Assembly: GCA_023159155.1 (NCBI GenBank)
Contig: JAJNNX010000035.1
Span: 434,001-498,000, forward strand
Length of the DNA: 64,000 nucleotides
Origin: Ustulina deusta
Lineage: Eukaryota > Ascomycota > Sordariomycetes > Xylariales > Xylariaceae
Direction of reading: 5' to 3'
Every line of letters starts with the position of its first letter. The stretch's first letter is position 1. Both the position numbers and the translations under genes were made by a program. The notes under the pieces were generated by a model, which was given only the letters and a program-made list of their open reading frames with translations, was not told the DNA's origin and did not search any database. Positions 23,161 through 34,564 of the stretch are shown piece after piece.

Positions 23161-24906
23161 CTCATCCGATGGCGACGATACCACGGAGTGATGCTACCAT
23201 GGTTGCTCTACCGGACCTTGCGCCAACAGGCCTCGAGGAAGTCATCACAACACGTCAGTTCATCTTGATGGCGCTCGGGTCCTCCATCGGTGCCGGTCTG
23301 CTTCTATCGACAGGACAAGCTCTCGCTGTCGGCGGCCCCGCACCCCTCTTAATTGCCTTCGCCGTCATCGGCTTGGCCGTCTGGATCACCATGTGCAATC
23401 TCGGCGAGCTCTCGACAAACTTTCCCGTGAAAGGGTCCTTCTACGAGTTCTCGGTGCGCTTCATCTCACCGGCGTGGGGTTTCGCGATGGGTTGGAACTA
23501 CGTCATCAACTTCGTCTTCGTCGTGCCTTTTGAAATTATCGTTATGATCATGTGTATCCGTTTTTGGAATCCAGATATCTCGGCTTCCTTCCTCGTCCCC
23601 GCCTTCATCCTCGGGCTGAGCGTCATTTACTTGTTTGGCGCGAAATGGTACGCCGAGGCTGAGAACATCTTCGGCGCTCTCAAGATCATCGTTATTGCCA
23701 TCTTCGTCGTGACGGCCGTCTGTATTCTTGCGGGAGGCGTGCCGACCGATACGCGTCCCGCGGAGCACTTGGCATACAAGAGCTGGCACACCGGGGCCTT
23801 CAAGAACGGCGCACCCGGGTTCCTCTTCGCCTTCGCGTCTGCGGGTATGGCGTACGGCGGTACTGAAATGCTTGGGCTGACGGCCGCCGAGTGTCGCTCC
23901 CCCCGGCGCGTTATGAAGCTCGCGAGTAGGCTAGTCGCTGGCCGCATAATGCTATTGTATCTTCTGCCTGTGCTCATGCTCGGCCTCGTACTCAAGATCG
24001 ATCTCAGTCCCGCCGGCGCCTCCAACGACGACACCACAACCAAGGAGCTCATAAGCCCCTTCGTGGTTGCCGTCTCAGAAGCCAATATCCCCGTACTCCC
24101 GGACCTCATGAACGCCGTCATCGTCGTCGCCATCTTCTCCATGGCCAACGCGAGTGGTAAGTAAATCCTAGAGTTGCTTTCCCCTCGTTGTAACTATGCT
24201 GAGCGTATAAAGACTCCTTGTCGAGCCGGAAACATATTTTAAAAGCTTGACGTCCCTCCTTCCCCACAATACTCATAGATTACGCTCAAATCAGCGATGG
24301 CTAACCTCAAGTGCTACAGTATTCGCATCCTCCCGAGCACTACAAGCCATCTCAGCTCGCGGCATGGGCCCTCGCTTCTGCGCGCGCCTATACCGAGGTA
24401 GACCGTTAGGCGCGCTGGCGGTCGTCCTCACGTTTTCGCTGATCTCGTTCGTCAAAGCCACGAAGCACGGCGACGAGATCTTCGTGTGGCTGCTCTCTCT
24501 CGCCTCGTGCTCCAACTACCTGACCTGGTCCTCGATCTGCGTAGCCCAAGTCCGCTGTCGACTCGCCCTCAAGCGACAAGGCAGGTCCTTCGACGATCCG
24601 GAGGCGTACCGTTCCCCGGTCGGCATCGCGGGCTCCGTCCTCGCTGTCGTCATCTTCGCGTTCGGACTGGCGGCGCAGATTGCCGCCGCCGCGAAGAGCC
24701 CGCTGTCCTCTCCGCCCCCCGTCGCCGCGAGTTTCGTCGGTCTCCTTGTCGTTGCTGTGTTTTGGGTCGGGTACGTGTTGTGCAAGCGCGATGACCCACT
24801 CCTTGTCCATATTAGCACGATCGAACTCGGTCCTAAAGAACCAATGTTCATTACCGTTGGCGCCGTTGAGACCGAGCATGGGGCTGTCGGAGGTGGACTG
24901 AAGTAA
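23124..24906 (+). CDS. Amino-acid permease (APC/YAT family)
   Basis: Exons 23124-24156 and 24320-24906 (acceptor GCTACAG) give 539 aa. A later start at 23169 or 23199 is equally possible. TM1 carries ALGSSIGAGLLLSTGQALAV, the glycine-rich substrate-binding signature of APC transporters. GELSTNFPVKGSFYEFSVRF and GFLFAFASAGMAYGGTEMLG (TM6 region) follow, then VFASSRALQAISARGMGPRF and LASCSNYLTWSSICVAQVR after the intron. Fungal YAT permeases have about 12 helices at the plasma membrane and import amino acids with protons. The N-terminal cytosolic tail is short. Substrate specificity cannot be assigned. Confidence 0.88.
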
Positions 24907-25622
24907 ATTTGCAATGGTAGGCCCCCAGAGGGCGTGAGTTATCACGTTCGGTCTTGAACGTCACCTTACGAGCACAAATGGTGTCTTTGGGAGCTAGCGT
25001 TATCGAGGCATTCGTTGTATCGGTAAGGCGGTTATTCATAGGAACAAGCGTGTCGTTCGAACGATCTCCATGACCTTGCTTTCTAGCAGTCCTACTGCCG
25101 CTATTTGTTTCGGACTCTTCTCTGTATTAAAGGGGAATTGATTAATCACACCGTTTCGCCCCTAGCGCCGCTTGGCGATGAACTTCTGAAGATATTAAGA
25201 TAAACAATGATATTCCATCTTCCTAGTTAGGACAGCTGGCTAGGCAGCAGATTGCATGATCTGTTAGGTATAGACTCAAACCAGTCCCTCTTCAGTATGT
25301 ATTCGACGCATCACGGCTGTACTCTTTTTTTTTCTTCCCTCAACAAAGCTTCAATTAGGTATCATTTGTGCCAGTAGGAAGCAATTATGATCAACTCCTA
25401 TGGCAAGCCACATCTTCCTATTCGTGTATTGTAATCATCAAAGTCTTGAAAGCACGAGTCTTATCACTTATGACCCTGGCCAATATGGACATCAACACCG
25501 TGCAGGTCCCAGCCTGAATCTCCTCATCATATTGCCATTTTTTCAAATCACACTCGTCTGCGTCATGATCAATCATACAAACTATCAGCTACCCCAACGC
25601 CTTATTAAGTCCCGCTTTCAAA
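24907..25622. other. Intergenic between convergent genes
   Basis: About 700 bases between the permease stop and the MCM2 stop, AT-rich with a T run at 25326-25334; no gene seen. Confidence 0.6.
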
Positions 25623-28254
25623 TTACGCCGCTACCGATGTAGTCCTTCGTTGAGACTGCGAAGTTCCGCCCCTTCTTGATGTGGTGGCGCCGGGTCGAGC
25701 GAGCGTGTACTTGGCAAAGGCACGAGCTAGAGCCTTCTTGCAGCTGACCTTCTGGCTGCCGACGAAACTCTCAACCGTGACGGCGATGGCGCGATCTATG
25801 TCCTGAGCTGAGCAATATTCGGAAAGCCGCATTCGGCAGAAAGCTTCCGAGATACGGATGATGGCTTCCAAATGACGGACCTAAGGATGAATAGTCAGTA
25901 CAAGAAACAATCCAGCGAGTCAGACATGAACATACTGTAATGGGGTAAGCTCCTGTGGCAAGCGATTCTCGACGCATGTCTGCAAATAATCTTGCAACCT
26001 TGTCCTCATCCATGTGGAGCAACTTCGGCTGACAGTGTTCACGCGCGTAAAGAATGTATTTTCGAAGAAGCTCCTGTGGGATTTCTCCCTCTTTAGGGTT
26101 GCTTTGACTTTCCTGGGAAGTCTCGGTGTCCTGGTCCATATCTTGAGACTCCCCGCCTCCCTGTGTGGATGGATGGCTACGGCTATGCGATCCTACGATG
26201 AAGCGAGCCAGTCGCTCATCCTCACTGGGATCGACAGTGTCCCGTACGACACAGAGAATGTCGAAACGGGATAAGATAGGCTCCGTCAGTTCAACGTTTG
26301 ACGAAAAAGGTATTGTGGAGTTGTAGCGGCCCCCAATAGGATTGGCCGCGGCAATGATACCACAGCGGGCTTGAAGTGTGGTAACGATACCAGCCTTGGA
26401 GATGGAGATTGTCTGCTGCTCCATGGCTTCATGAATGGATGTCCGATCCTGGTCGTTCATCTTGTCAAACTCGTCTATGAGACAGGTACCTTTGTCTGCT
26501 AGCACAAGCGCTCCGCCTTCTAAGGTCCATTCGCTGGTAAGGGGGTCTCGACGAACACTAGCAGTGAGACCTACAGCGGAAGCACCTTGACCAGTAGCAA
26601 ATACAGCACGGTGTGCCGTTTTCTCGACATATTTGAGCACTTGAGACTTGGCCGTACCCGGATCACCAAGGAGCAGGACATTAATGTCGCCACGAACGTG
26701 GTGGGAGCCTTTAGCGGTCTTTGCGACTCCACCAAAGAGCGATAAAGCAACGGCCGTCTTGATATCAGCGTGTCCATAGATACTTGGAGCTATCGAGTTG
26801 ACAACCTTGTCGATGATCTGAGGGTCACGAGAAAGTTTGCGAATTTCTTGTTCGTCCTCCTCCGTTAGCCTGAAACCAGCAAGCTGATCATGGGCTTTAA
26901 CGATGTTGTTTGCCTCAAGAATAGTGGCAAAGACGGGAAAGCCGTTGCGGTTGTTTAGTTGGGCGTCATAGTTATTTCTATAAATGCCGGTAATCTCGAT
27001 TTCCTCACCTGGTTTCGCTCTATCGATTAAATCCCAGAGCAGGATCACTTCACGTGTCCGAGGGAGACGCCCGGCAGGAACTGTCCCAGGAGATTCCTGA
27101 AGCGTGAGCTTTTGGTAGTTTCGATAGATGGTCTTCTCTGAGTTGACGGTAAAGGGTCCACGAGACTGGCAATTCTGGCAGTATTTGATCTTGACCTCAA
27201 CATTAGACTCTTGCTGGAAGGGTCCTAATGTCACGCCACACTTGGTACAGTCAAACTTGACATAAATCAACTGGGGGAATACGCCTGTACGTCGGGTGAC
27301 AACGCCGCTAACTCTGATAAGGCAGTTGAGGTGCGACTGTCTTAGCTGGCGAAGGGTGTAATGAACAGGCAAATCAAAAATCCGAACGTGAATATCAGAG
27401 TGAATCCGCTCGTAGTCGGGATAATGGAGTAGAACCACATCCATAGCAACCTGATCGAATAGGACGAGCATTTCCTGCGGCGCATTGGCTAAGAAATAGG
27501 CGAGGATAGCCTTGGATGAAGACAGGTGGTCGTACGAGACTTCGAGAGTCTCGGCGTTCACCTCACCAAGAGTGCGAATGCGGTTACCATAGACCGAAGA
27601 GCCGCTCTCGTCGGTGTATTCTGTGAGGAAAGCCTTGAATTCTCGCTTAATTGTGCGTTGAACGGCGGGTTGGGATACCCAATCGGTCAGGCTCGAGGCT
27701 TTCACGTCTTGCAAAGCTTCAAGTGAAAGTTCTTCGGCCATGATATCTTGGTCCATTATGTCGTCAGGGTCCTCGTCATAGTGGTGGCGTCGTCGACGGG
27801 GTTGAGCAGTTAGGTCGATATCGCCAACCTCGTCCTCGTCTGGCAAGAAAGCGGGCAGTGCTCGTCTGCGCTGAATCTCACGGTCTCTGCGATTTAACTG
27901 GGCCTCTAGTCGTCGTCGTTCGCCGAGATCCAGATCATCGTAGTCGCCCTCGTCATCAAGGCCGATCCCTTCGTAGGTATCGTTCTCCCCCTTGTCGTTG
28001 TAGTCTCGCTCGTAGCCCTCGCGGAAAAGGTCAACGTCGTCCTCGGCCATCTCGTCGAGGTCTTCCAGGTCGTCTTGGATCTCGGGCTCTTCCTCAATCT
28101 CGTCGTCCTCGTCATCGCCGCCGTGGGCGATGTTGAAGGCGGGCGGTGACGAGGGCATGGGACTAGAGGCCGCTACAGAGGAAGAGGCATCACCACCGGT
28201 GCGTGACCGTTTGCGACTCGATCGCGGGGGCGGGCCGCGATTCGCCGAGTCCAT
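25623..28254 (-). CDS. MCM2: DNA replication licensing factor MCM2
   Basis: Exons 25936-28254 and 25623-25880 give 858 aa. The N-terminal tail is acidic and Arg-rich (EDLDEMAEDDVDLF; MDQDIMAEELSLEALQ), as in MCM2. A C4 zinc finger follows (CTKCGVTLGP and YCQNC). The AAA+ core has Walker A GDPGTAKSQ, Walker B LIDEFDKMNDQDR, sensor AANPIGGRYN and arginine finger SRFDI, and the family-specific MEQQTISISKAGI. MCM2 is one of six subunits of the nuclear replicative helicase; its tail binds histones H3-H4 and is a DDK target. The single intron near the C terminus (donor GTATGT) joins AYPIT to VRHLEAIIRISEAF, a conserved stretch, so the model is secure. Confidence 0.97.
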
Positions 28255-29122
28255 ATTACTACGTAGAGGAGAGGAGCTAGAGAGTGGGCGTCAACAAACA
28301 ATGGCCTAAATAAGGGAGGTAGTGTCGTCACAGGAGGGGGGAGGGAGAGGGAGGAAAAGGATGGCGACGCTGCACTGAGGATTTTGGACTTACTCCATTG
28401 CGAACAAATTTATTGTTGGATACGTCTCGCAGACATACGGTGAGGGAGGCGCCTATGGTTTATGGACTCGTCTGGCGAGGTGTCGCATGAAAAGGAAAAA
28501 GAGCGCGATAATGTAACAAAGCTGGGTCTGCAGGATGAGTGTCGCCTGGACTGGGAAGGGAGAGAGGTGGAAGAGGGACGTTAGCGGTGGGGACCCATTA
28601 TGGAGAGAATCCCGCGACGCCAATTCGGGACCCGGGTCGCGTTGAGGACGCGTCAGGACCGCGAGGGCGCGTAAAGTGGGAGATTAGTGCAGGTAGGTAC
28701 ATCATTACCTCCTGTAGGTACCTAACCTACTTAGTACATACTACCTAGGTATGTAGGTACATAGGGTACTAGGTAAGTACTTATAGTCTGTGCCTGCTTT
28801 AGTGTCCCTCCCTACATCGACCTCTATTGGTAGAGCACGCGTTGTCCTCCAGGCTCTGCTCAGCACCTATCAAGTTGGGTACTTAACCCATGTCCCTAAA
28901 CTACCTACTGTACAGTGGTCGTCGCGTTACATCATTTGAACTTACCCAGACAGACACAGCTTCAATCTTCCACCAAAATTGCATTGACTCGCATTTGATT
29001 GTACCCGGCATTCCCTGCGGTGTCCCCCATCGCCAGTGTATTATTGATCGCATCGCATCGCCCGCACATATCGTCCGTCCTTCTGTCAACTCACCCACCG
29101 GGACAATTGGAACCGCCCGACG
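28255..29122. promoter_or_regulatory. Divergent promoter region MCM2 / UBR7-like gene
   Basis: About 870 bases between two start codons. Contains the densest TACCTA/TAGGTA tract of the window (28691-28790). The plus frame of the UBR7-like gene stays open upstream to 28890 but in a different frame from its first exon, so this is chance. Confidence 0.45.
28691..28790. repeat. TAGGTA/TACCTA-rich tract
   Basis: At least eight copies of TAGGTA, TACCTA or ACCTAGGT-like units in about 100 bases between MCM2 and the UBR7-like gene, partly palindromic (TACCTAGGTA at 28742-28751). Confidence 0.65.
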
Positions 29123-30839
29123 ATGCATCCTCCCCCGGCTCCTGCGGGCCCTCACAATGCGGCCGAGCCGGACAACGGAAACAACAATGTTGCGCCATCT
29201 CGCCGCGATAGCATGTCCCAGCAATCAGAAGACTCTCAGACCGCAGCCGACTTTATCAGAGACCAGATGCAGTTGGAAGCCGACGCTCGCGAGGCTCTAC
29301 CTTACGTACGTGGTCCCTTCATGTCCTCCCTGCCTTGGCGGCCCCTCCGCCCTCTCGCCCTCGCCTGGCATCGGCTCGGACCTGTGTGCGTGCTTCGACA
29401 TCACTAACCGTTGCGCCGCCGTGAAGAGTATCAAGAACTGCACCAAAGACCTCGGCGCCTTGCGCCAAAACGTCTACGCCTGCCTTACCTGCAACCCCCC
29501 ACCCGCGAACCCTGACGACGCTTTCAACACCGCCGGCATCTGCTATTCCTGCTCCGTGCAGTGCCACGGCGAGCACGAGCTGGTAGAGCTTTTCCACAAG
29601 CGCAACTTCACTTGCGACTGTGGCACCACGCGCTTCAAGCCCGACCAGCCGTGTACACTGCGCATCAATCCAGACACAAATACCCGAGGCAACGTTCACT
29701 CCGAGCAGCCCGACCCCAACAACAAGTACAACCGTAACTTTGGCAACCGCTTCTGTTCGTGCTGTGTAGACTATAGTGCTAACGAGCAGAAAGGTACCAT
29801 GTTTCAGTGTCTTGGACTTGGTACTCACGAGACCGGTGGCTGTGGCGAGGACTGGTACCACCCCGGATGCTTAGTAGGACAGGGGCCCAAGTGGTATGAG
29901 AAGCTACCTAAGCAGCGTCTCCCCAGACCCACCAACGGCAGCACTCTAGCCCCCATATCCGAGGACCCAGCCCAGGACGCCGTTAACGGGCAGCAGGCAA
30001 ATGGGACTGAGACTGTGGAGGACAACGAGGAAGACGAAGAGGATGGAGACGTACCTCTGCCTGAGGGCTTTCCCGATGAGCAAGATTTCTCCCTTCTCTT
30101 CTGCTACAAATGTGTTGAGGCGTACCCGTGGATCAAGCGATATGCCGGGACCCCGGGGTTCTTACCAGCCGTCTTCTTGCAAAGGCCCGACGATGGAGTA
30201 GGAACGTCGTCAGCCACTACGAAAAGGAAACTGGAAGATGATGATAACAACAATATGGTGGGCGAGCCGAATAAACGTATAAAGAGTGATCTGGATACCG
30301 AGGGTACCGGTAATCCGTCATATCCCACTGTCTCAGAGAAGGTGAAGGAAGAAGACACGAAAGACGCGGTCGTTCCCAGGATTCCAGAATGCAAGTTGAT
30401 ATCGTTACCACCTGCACCGAATGGCACATTCTCCATCTTCGCCAAGGCGGATTTCCGCGATTATCTCTGTCACTGCCCTATGTGCTTTCCCAATCTCAAA
30501 CCACATCCCCAACTACTTGAGCAAGAGGAAGAGTATGAGCCGTCTCTGTCGGAGGGCTCGGAGAATGGATCTACTCATGGCAGCGGATCTCTTTACGAGC
30601 GTGGTGAATCTGCTTTGAAAAATGTCGATCGTGTTCGCGCGATAGAAGGCGTCATGGCCTATAACAATCTCAAAGCGAAACTTAAGCCCTTTTTCCAGCA
30701 ATTTGCCGAGAGCGGAAAGGCTATCGGCGCCGAGGATATCAAGGGATACTTCGCAAAATTGAGAGGCGACGAACAAGCCATCAAAGAAGCTGGCGAAGCT
30801 GCCAGACAGGACCATCGAAAAGAGCAAAGCGGGTACTGA
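29123..30839 (+). CDS. UBR7-type E3 ubiquitin ligase (UBR box plus PHD-like finger; Mlo2 homologue)
   Basis: Exons 29123-29305 and 29427-30839 give 531 aa. Exon 1 ends QTAADFIRDQMQLEADAREA followed by LPY, the conserved lead into the UBR box. Exon 2 begins SIKNCTKDLGALRQNVYACL. The zinc-binding UBR box (about residues 65-140) continues with CYSCSVQCHGEHELVELFHK and NFTCDCGTTRF. A PHD-like finger follows (RFCSCCVDYS, GCGEDWYHPGCLVGQ), then an acidic linker and a C-terminal domain with YLCHCPMCFPNL. UBR7 proteins recognise N-degrons or modify histone H2B in animals; the S. pombe member is Mlo2. Nuclear or cytosolic location is not decided by sequence. Confidence 0.9.
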
Positions 30840-31179
30840 GGCTCCTACAATGCAAACAACCCCGATCATCGCCGAGAAAGGTTTGAAAACATCAGAGGGA
30901 TATTCGGTTTTGGTGATAGTTTTAGTTTCCTGTGCTTGAAGCAACTTGGTGTGTATTTACGATGGCTAACAGCATCGCCGTATGGGTATGAGCTAGGTAT
31001 AACAGGACCAGCAAGGTATGTAACGTTGACCGTAATATGACAAGATGGACAAGGGGCAAGACAGCACGAAGGATTTAGCTTGTTTTTTTGCTGGCTTCGC
31101 TTTGATACCTGATTTAGAATCATCATTGACGCACGTCTCTAATTACATTGAATAGTTATTGTCGAACACAGCATCCCAT
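30840..31179. other. Intergenic between convergent genes
   Basis: About 340 bases between the UBR7-like stop and the dehydrogenase stop; presumed 3' untranslated regions, nothing else seen. Confidence 0.6.
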
Positions 31180-32517
31180 CTACACAGCCCAGACCTTGGC
31201 AACTATTGCTCTAGGCAAGGGCTGGGCTTGGTTGGGTGTGTGCTGTAGAGTTAGCCGTATCAAATTGCTGGCCTCCGTCCCCAAGTACAACGGCATCTTG
31301 AGACGTTGTGCCTCTGCGACAGCCTCCTGTAGCCATCTCGCCACATCCTGAAGGCTTTCGCTCCCAGCTTCAGCAGTGTCCGCCTGCTTCCCGCGAAATA
31401 GCTTTATGATTTCTGGGCCAACAGTTTCAAACACTCTAGATCCACCGGCCGCATTGATACAGAGATCATACACCTGATCCAGATCAAGCTGACATCGCTT
31501 TGCAAAGGCCAGCGACTCGGCGGTCCCGCAGAGGTAGATGCCCCTGAGCAGTCCCTGCACCAGGGCGAGTTTCTTGGCCTTGTCTTCTTCGGTTAGTACC
31601 GATACGGTGTCTTTCAGGCCTTCAGTGTACAGCCTTATCAAGCTGCTGTCATCGTCTGCACCATACCCTCTTCCAACACCAGACATATACACCTGTTCGG
31701 CTGTTCCAGTCATGGGTGTCGGGAAGCCCATTCTCAGAGCCTCGGATGTGATGATGCCCGCATCCTTGAGTATAATAGTAATAGCGCTCGCGATAGGTTT
31801 GAACTCCGACAATATCCTAGGGCCACGGTGTCCGAACATCCAAGCAGAAGCATCGGAATTCTGGATGTTTTTATATGCATAGGCCAGGTCCAGCCCTAAA
31901 TGCTGGGCAAATCCCATGGCCTCACTCGCTGCCAGGATTTTCACGGCCGCAAGTACTTGATGCACCATTTTCATATTACTACCAGCACCAATTCCGCCGT
32001 TTACAATATACAGCTTTGAAGTATCGGAGAGCTCCTGCAGGAGGAAACGTCCCTTCTCAAGCGCTTTGTCCGACCCGCCGGCCATGATGGACAACGTGCC
32101 GTCGGCAGCCCGCGCTGCGCCACCAGATACAGGACAATCGACGAGAAGCACGTCGCCACGTCCCTTTTCTGCTAGCTGCGCTTCGAGGCTCTGGACATAA
32201 GCGCACGGCACGGTTGAGCAGAGAAGTAGTGAAGCACCTTCAGACAGCGCGCCTAAGACGGGATGCTCGCCTTCGAATAACACGGTCTGCGCCTGCGCCG
32301 CCGTGGCCACCATACACACGATGTAATCGCGACCACGGACAGTTTCGGCGGGCGTCGAAGCAGTGTTGCCTCCTGCAGCTCGGAACCTCTCTAGTGTTGG
32401 TGGTTCAACGTCAAATCCCGTCACGGCGTACCCTTTCTTCACTAAGTGTGTTGCCATGCCAAAACCCATGGCGCCGAGGCCTATGAAGCCGATTTCCGGC
32501 TTAGCCGACACAGCCAT
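31180..32517 (-). CDS. L-threonate dehydrogenase-like beta-hydroxyacid dehydrogenase
   Basis: Intronless, 445 aa from ATG 32515-32517. The Rossmann motif is IGFIGLGAMGFGMATHLVKK (GLGAMG at residues 13-18), the substrate loop is DCPVSGGAARAADG (127-140), and the catalytic lysine is K183 in GGIGAGSNMKMVHQ. The family norm is KxxxN; the KxxHQ form here is what bacterial L-threonate 2-dehydrogenases (LtnD) show. The protein is about 150 residues longer than LtnD, and its C-terminal part (LRGIYLCGTAESLAFAKRCQ, FETVGPEIIKLFRG) looks like a second copy of the helical NAD_binding_11 domain. Likely cytosolic, oxidising a four-carbon sugar acid or related polyol with NAD. It is divergent from the class II aldolase and heads the tetrose cluster. 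Confidence 0.85.
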   Translation of the reverse strand: MAVSAKPEIGFIGLGAMGFGMATHLVKKGYAVTGFDVEPPTLERFRAAGGNTASTPAETVRGRDYIVCMVATAAQAQTVLFEGEHPVLGALSEGASLLLCSTVPCAYVQSLEAQLAEKGRGDVLLVDCPVSGGAARAADGTLSIMAGGSDKALEKGRFLLQELSDTSKLYIVNGGIGAGSNMKMVHQVLAAVKILAASEAMGFAQHLGLDLAYAYKNIQNSDASAWMFGHRGPRILSEFKPIASAITIILKDAGIITSEALRMGFPTPMTGTAEQVYMSGVGRGYGADDDSSLIRLYTEGLKDTVSVLTEEDKAKKLALVQGLLRGIYLCGTAESLAFAKRCQLDLDQVYDLCINAAGGSRVFETVGPEIIKLFRGKQADTAEAGSESLQDVARWLQEAVAEAQRLKMPLYLGTEASNLIRLTLQHTPNQAQPLPRAIVAKVWAV

Positions 32518-33508
32518 ATCTAGTTTCGGAGAGTATGGACTGTGACCTGGTATTATGCTAGTAATGCCTTTGTGAGGAAGGATGAAGGTGGCAGTCCCTT
32601 ATTTTGTGTGGAGACGGTACGTGTTATTCAGAACCGGTATTGACTCGGCAATAGTAACGACACTGCGGGTAGGGAGAGTTGTTTCTCTGCAAATATACCA
32701 TAAGGCAGCCCAGAAACCTCAAGATAGACGTAGTTCTAATTTAGGGTGTAGTATACACGGAAGAACTTTATTAACCGGCTCGACCTTACCAATGTTTATA
32801 ACATACAGCCTAAATCTGTATAGCTCGCAGAGAGTCTGGCATACCAACAGTATTACCGTTCCGCACCAATGGGATGCATGCACCGAAAACAATCCTGACC
32901 GCTGCTATAATATCCTGAACCGTGATCATCCGACAACATTAATAGACCGAGACACGTACTACGACCTCGGGCAATACTCGAGTCTTGATCAAGTACCACG
33001 CTGCTGTGGAATTCGGTTCCTTGTAGTCAGTCTTTACCTGGATATTCTTTCAACCTTACTAGTGCCAATGTTCCCCCACTCGCCTCCATCCCGACCACCC
33101 CTCCCCCTTTTTTCCTCTGCCCCCTCATGCCTGCTGCTCTCCAAGTTCTGCTGCGGGGAAAGCCCTTCTAGTTGTCGATAGACTAGGTGACACCGGAATA
33201 GACAGGCGAGTGTCTACTAGCCCTATCTATATTACCTAGCTCCCGTCATGGATGGACTACTATATGAGAGACTTACCCCACGTCAGTGGGGGTTGTATCA
33301 TTGGAGAGATGTATCGATGGGGTGATGATGCCGTTTTGGTCTGAAGGAGAGAGTAGTAGTGGTGTAAAACCACCGTCACGTTGCCTATGTTCAGTCGTAC
33401 CCCCGTAACAAACCCTTACAGTCGTCTACTAGCAAATTTCGAACTAGAACATACTCTTGTCATAAACGGTAGCGAGGACCATAGGGCGCGAAAGCATAGA
33501 ACGTCAAA
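32518..33508. promoter_or_regulatory. Bidirectional promoter of dehydrogenase and aldolase
   Basis: About 990 bases separate the two divergent start codons. CCCCAC (GTGGGG on the other strand, fitting the CreA SYGGRG consensus) occurs at 33074-33079 and 33276-33281. Such hexamers are common by chance, so carbon-catabolite control is only an inference from gene function. A 199-codon plus frame here (32582-33181) resembles no protein and is rejected. Confidence 0.4.
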
Positions 33509-34384
33509 ATGGTTCGGCCACCACTCAAGCAGAACAGATCGATGGCAATCCTCAATGCCGCCCGTGAAGGCGGGTACGGCGTACCTGGCATGTGCTGTTA
33601 CAACATTGAGTCCATCATCGCGACGGTGCGAGCGGCTGAAGCCGCCAACTCGCCAGCCATGGTACTGCTCTTTCCTTGGGCCATCGAGTACGCCGGAGAG
33701 GCTCTCGTCCGAGCCGCCGCGACGGCTGCCCACTCGGCCCGCGTGCCCGTGTCACTACATCTCGACCATGCGCAGACACCGGACCTCGTGCGTCGCGCCG
33801 CCGACATTGAAGACGGCTTCGACAGCATCATGTGTGATATGAGCCACTACGAAAAGGAGGAGAATCTCGCACTGACCCGCGAGCTCGTTGCGTACTGTCA
33901 CGAACGCAGCATCGCGGCGGAAGCAGAGCCCGGCCGTATCGAGGGCGGGGAGGACGGCGTCGCCGAGACAGCTGACCTCGAGGCTGTGTTGACGACGCCC
34001 GCGCAAGCCGAGGAATTCGTCGCTACCGGCATCGAGATGCTGGCACCTGCTTTCGGCAACGTCCACGGCGAGTACGGACCTCGTGGCATCCAGCTCGAGT
34101 ACGACCGTCTCGAGTCCATTAACCAAGCTGTTGGCGACCGCGTGCGCCTTGTGCTGCACGGCGCCGACCCCTTTGACCAGGACATCTTCCAGCGCTGTAT
34201 CCGCGCTGGCGTGTCCAAGGTTAACATCAATAAGGGCATGAATAAGTACTACGCTGCTGTGCAAAAGGAGATGCAGGGTAAGCCTCTGACGAGCGTTATC
34301 GAGGCTGGCACGGATGCTATGCAGAAGGCTATTGAGCAATACATGCATTGGTTAGGTAGTGCGGGCAAGGCCTCGGCAAAATAA
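33509..34384 (+). CDS. Class II (zinc) ketose-bisphosphate aldolase family protein
   Basis: Single exon of 291 aa. Class II aldolase residues are present: HLDHAQ (residues 84-89; catalytic Asp86 and zinc His87), AEAEPGRIEGGEDG (137-150; metal-site Glu), FGNVHGEYG (zinc His186) and LVLHGADPF (zinc His217, where fructose-bisphosphate aldolases usually have LHGGSG). GVSKVNINKGMN forms the phosphate-binding end. It belongs to the GatY/KbaY-like branch rather than the housekeeping fungal FBA, which is longer. It shares a divergent promoter with the LtnD-like gene and is tail-to-tail with the kinase, about 180 bases apart. The substrate is probably a phosphorylated ketose of the same pathway. Confidence 0.88.
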   Translation: MVRPPLKQNRSMAILNAAREGGYGVPGMCCYNIESIIATVRAAEAANSPAMVLLFPWAIEYAGEALVRAAATAAHSARVPVSLHLDHAQTPDLVRRAADIEDGFDSIMCDMSHYEKEENLALTRELVAYCHERSIAAEAEPGRIEGGEDGVAETADLEAVLTTPAQAEEFVATGIEMLAPAFGNVHGEYGPRGIQLEYDRLESINQAVGDRVRLVLHGADPFDQDIFQRCIRAGVSKVNINKGMNKYYAAVQKEMQGKPLTSVIEAGTDAMQKAIEQYMHWLGSAGKASAK

Positions 34385-34564
34385 GCATATTTCATTCACT
34401 AATAAGATGGTCAAAGCAATATATGAAACAACTTTATATTGTCATCCAACCCCCCGTTTGAATAGTTATACAGAATACGCGCTCATAAATAACAAGGTCA
34501 CACTACGCCAAATGCATATTAAAATTCAAATTCATCACCCCCTTCCCTTCGTGGTTTTCATTCG

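Noticed and set aside
28890..29122. Upstream in-frame extension of the long UBR7-like ORF
   Set aside because: The extension is in the frame of exon 2, not exon 1; the conserved N terminus (SQTAADFI) is in the other frame starting at 29123 and is joined by an intron.
29319..29861. 180-codon minus-strand frame
   Set aside because: Shadow of the UBR box region of the UBR7-like gene.
32582..33181. 199-codon plus-strand frame between dehydrogenase and aldolase
   Set aside because: Irregular composition, no family resemblance, occupies a bidirectional promoter.
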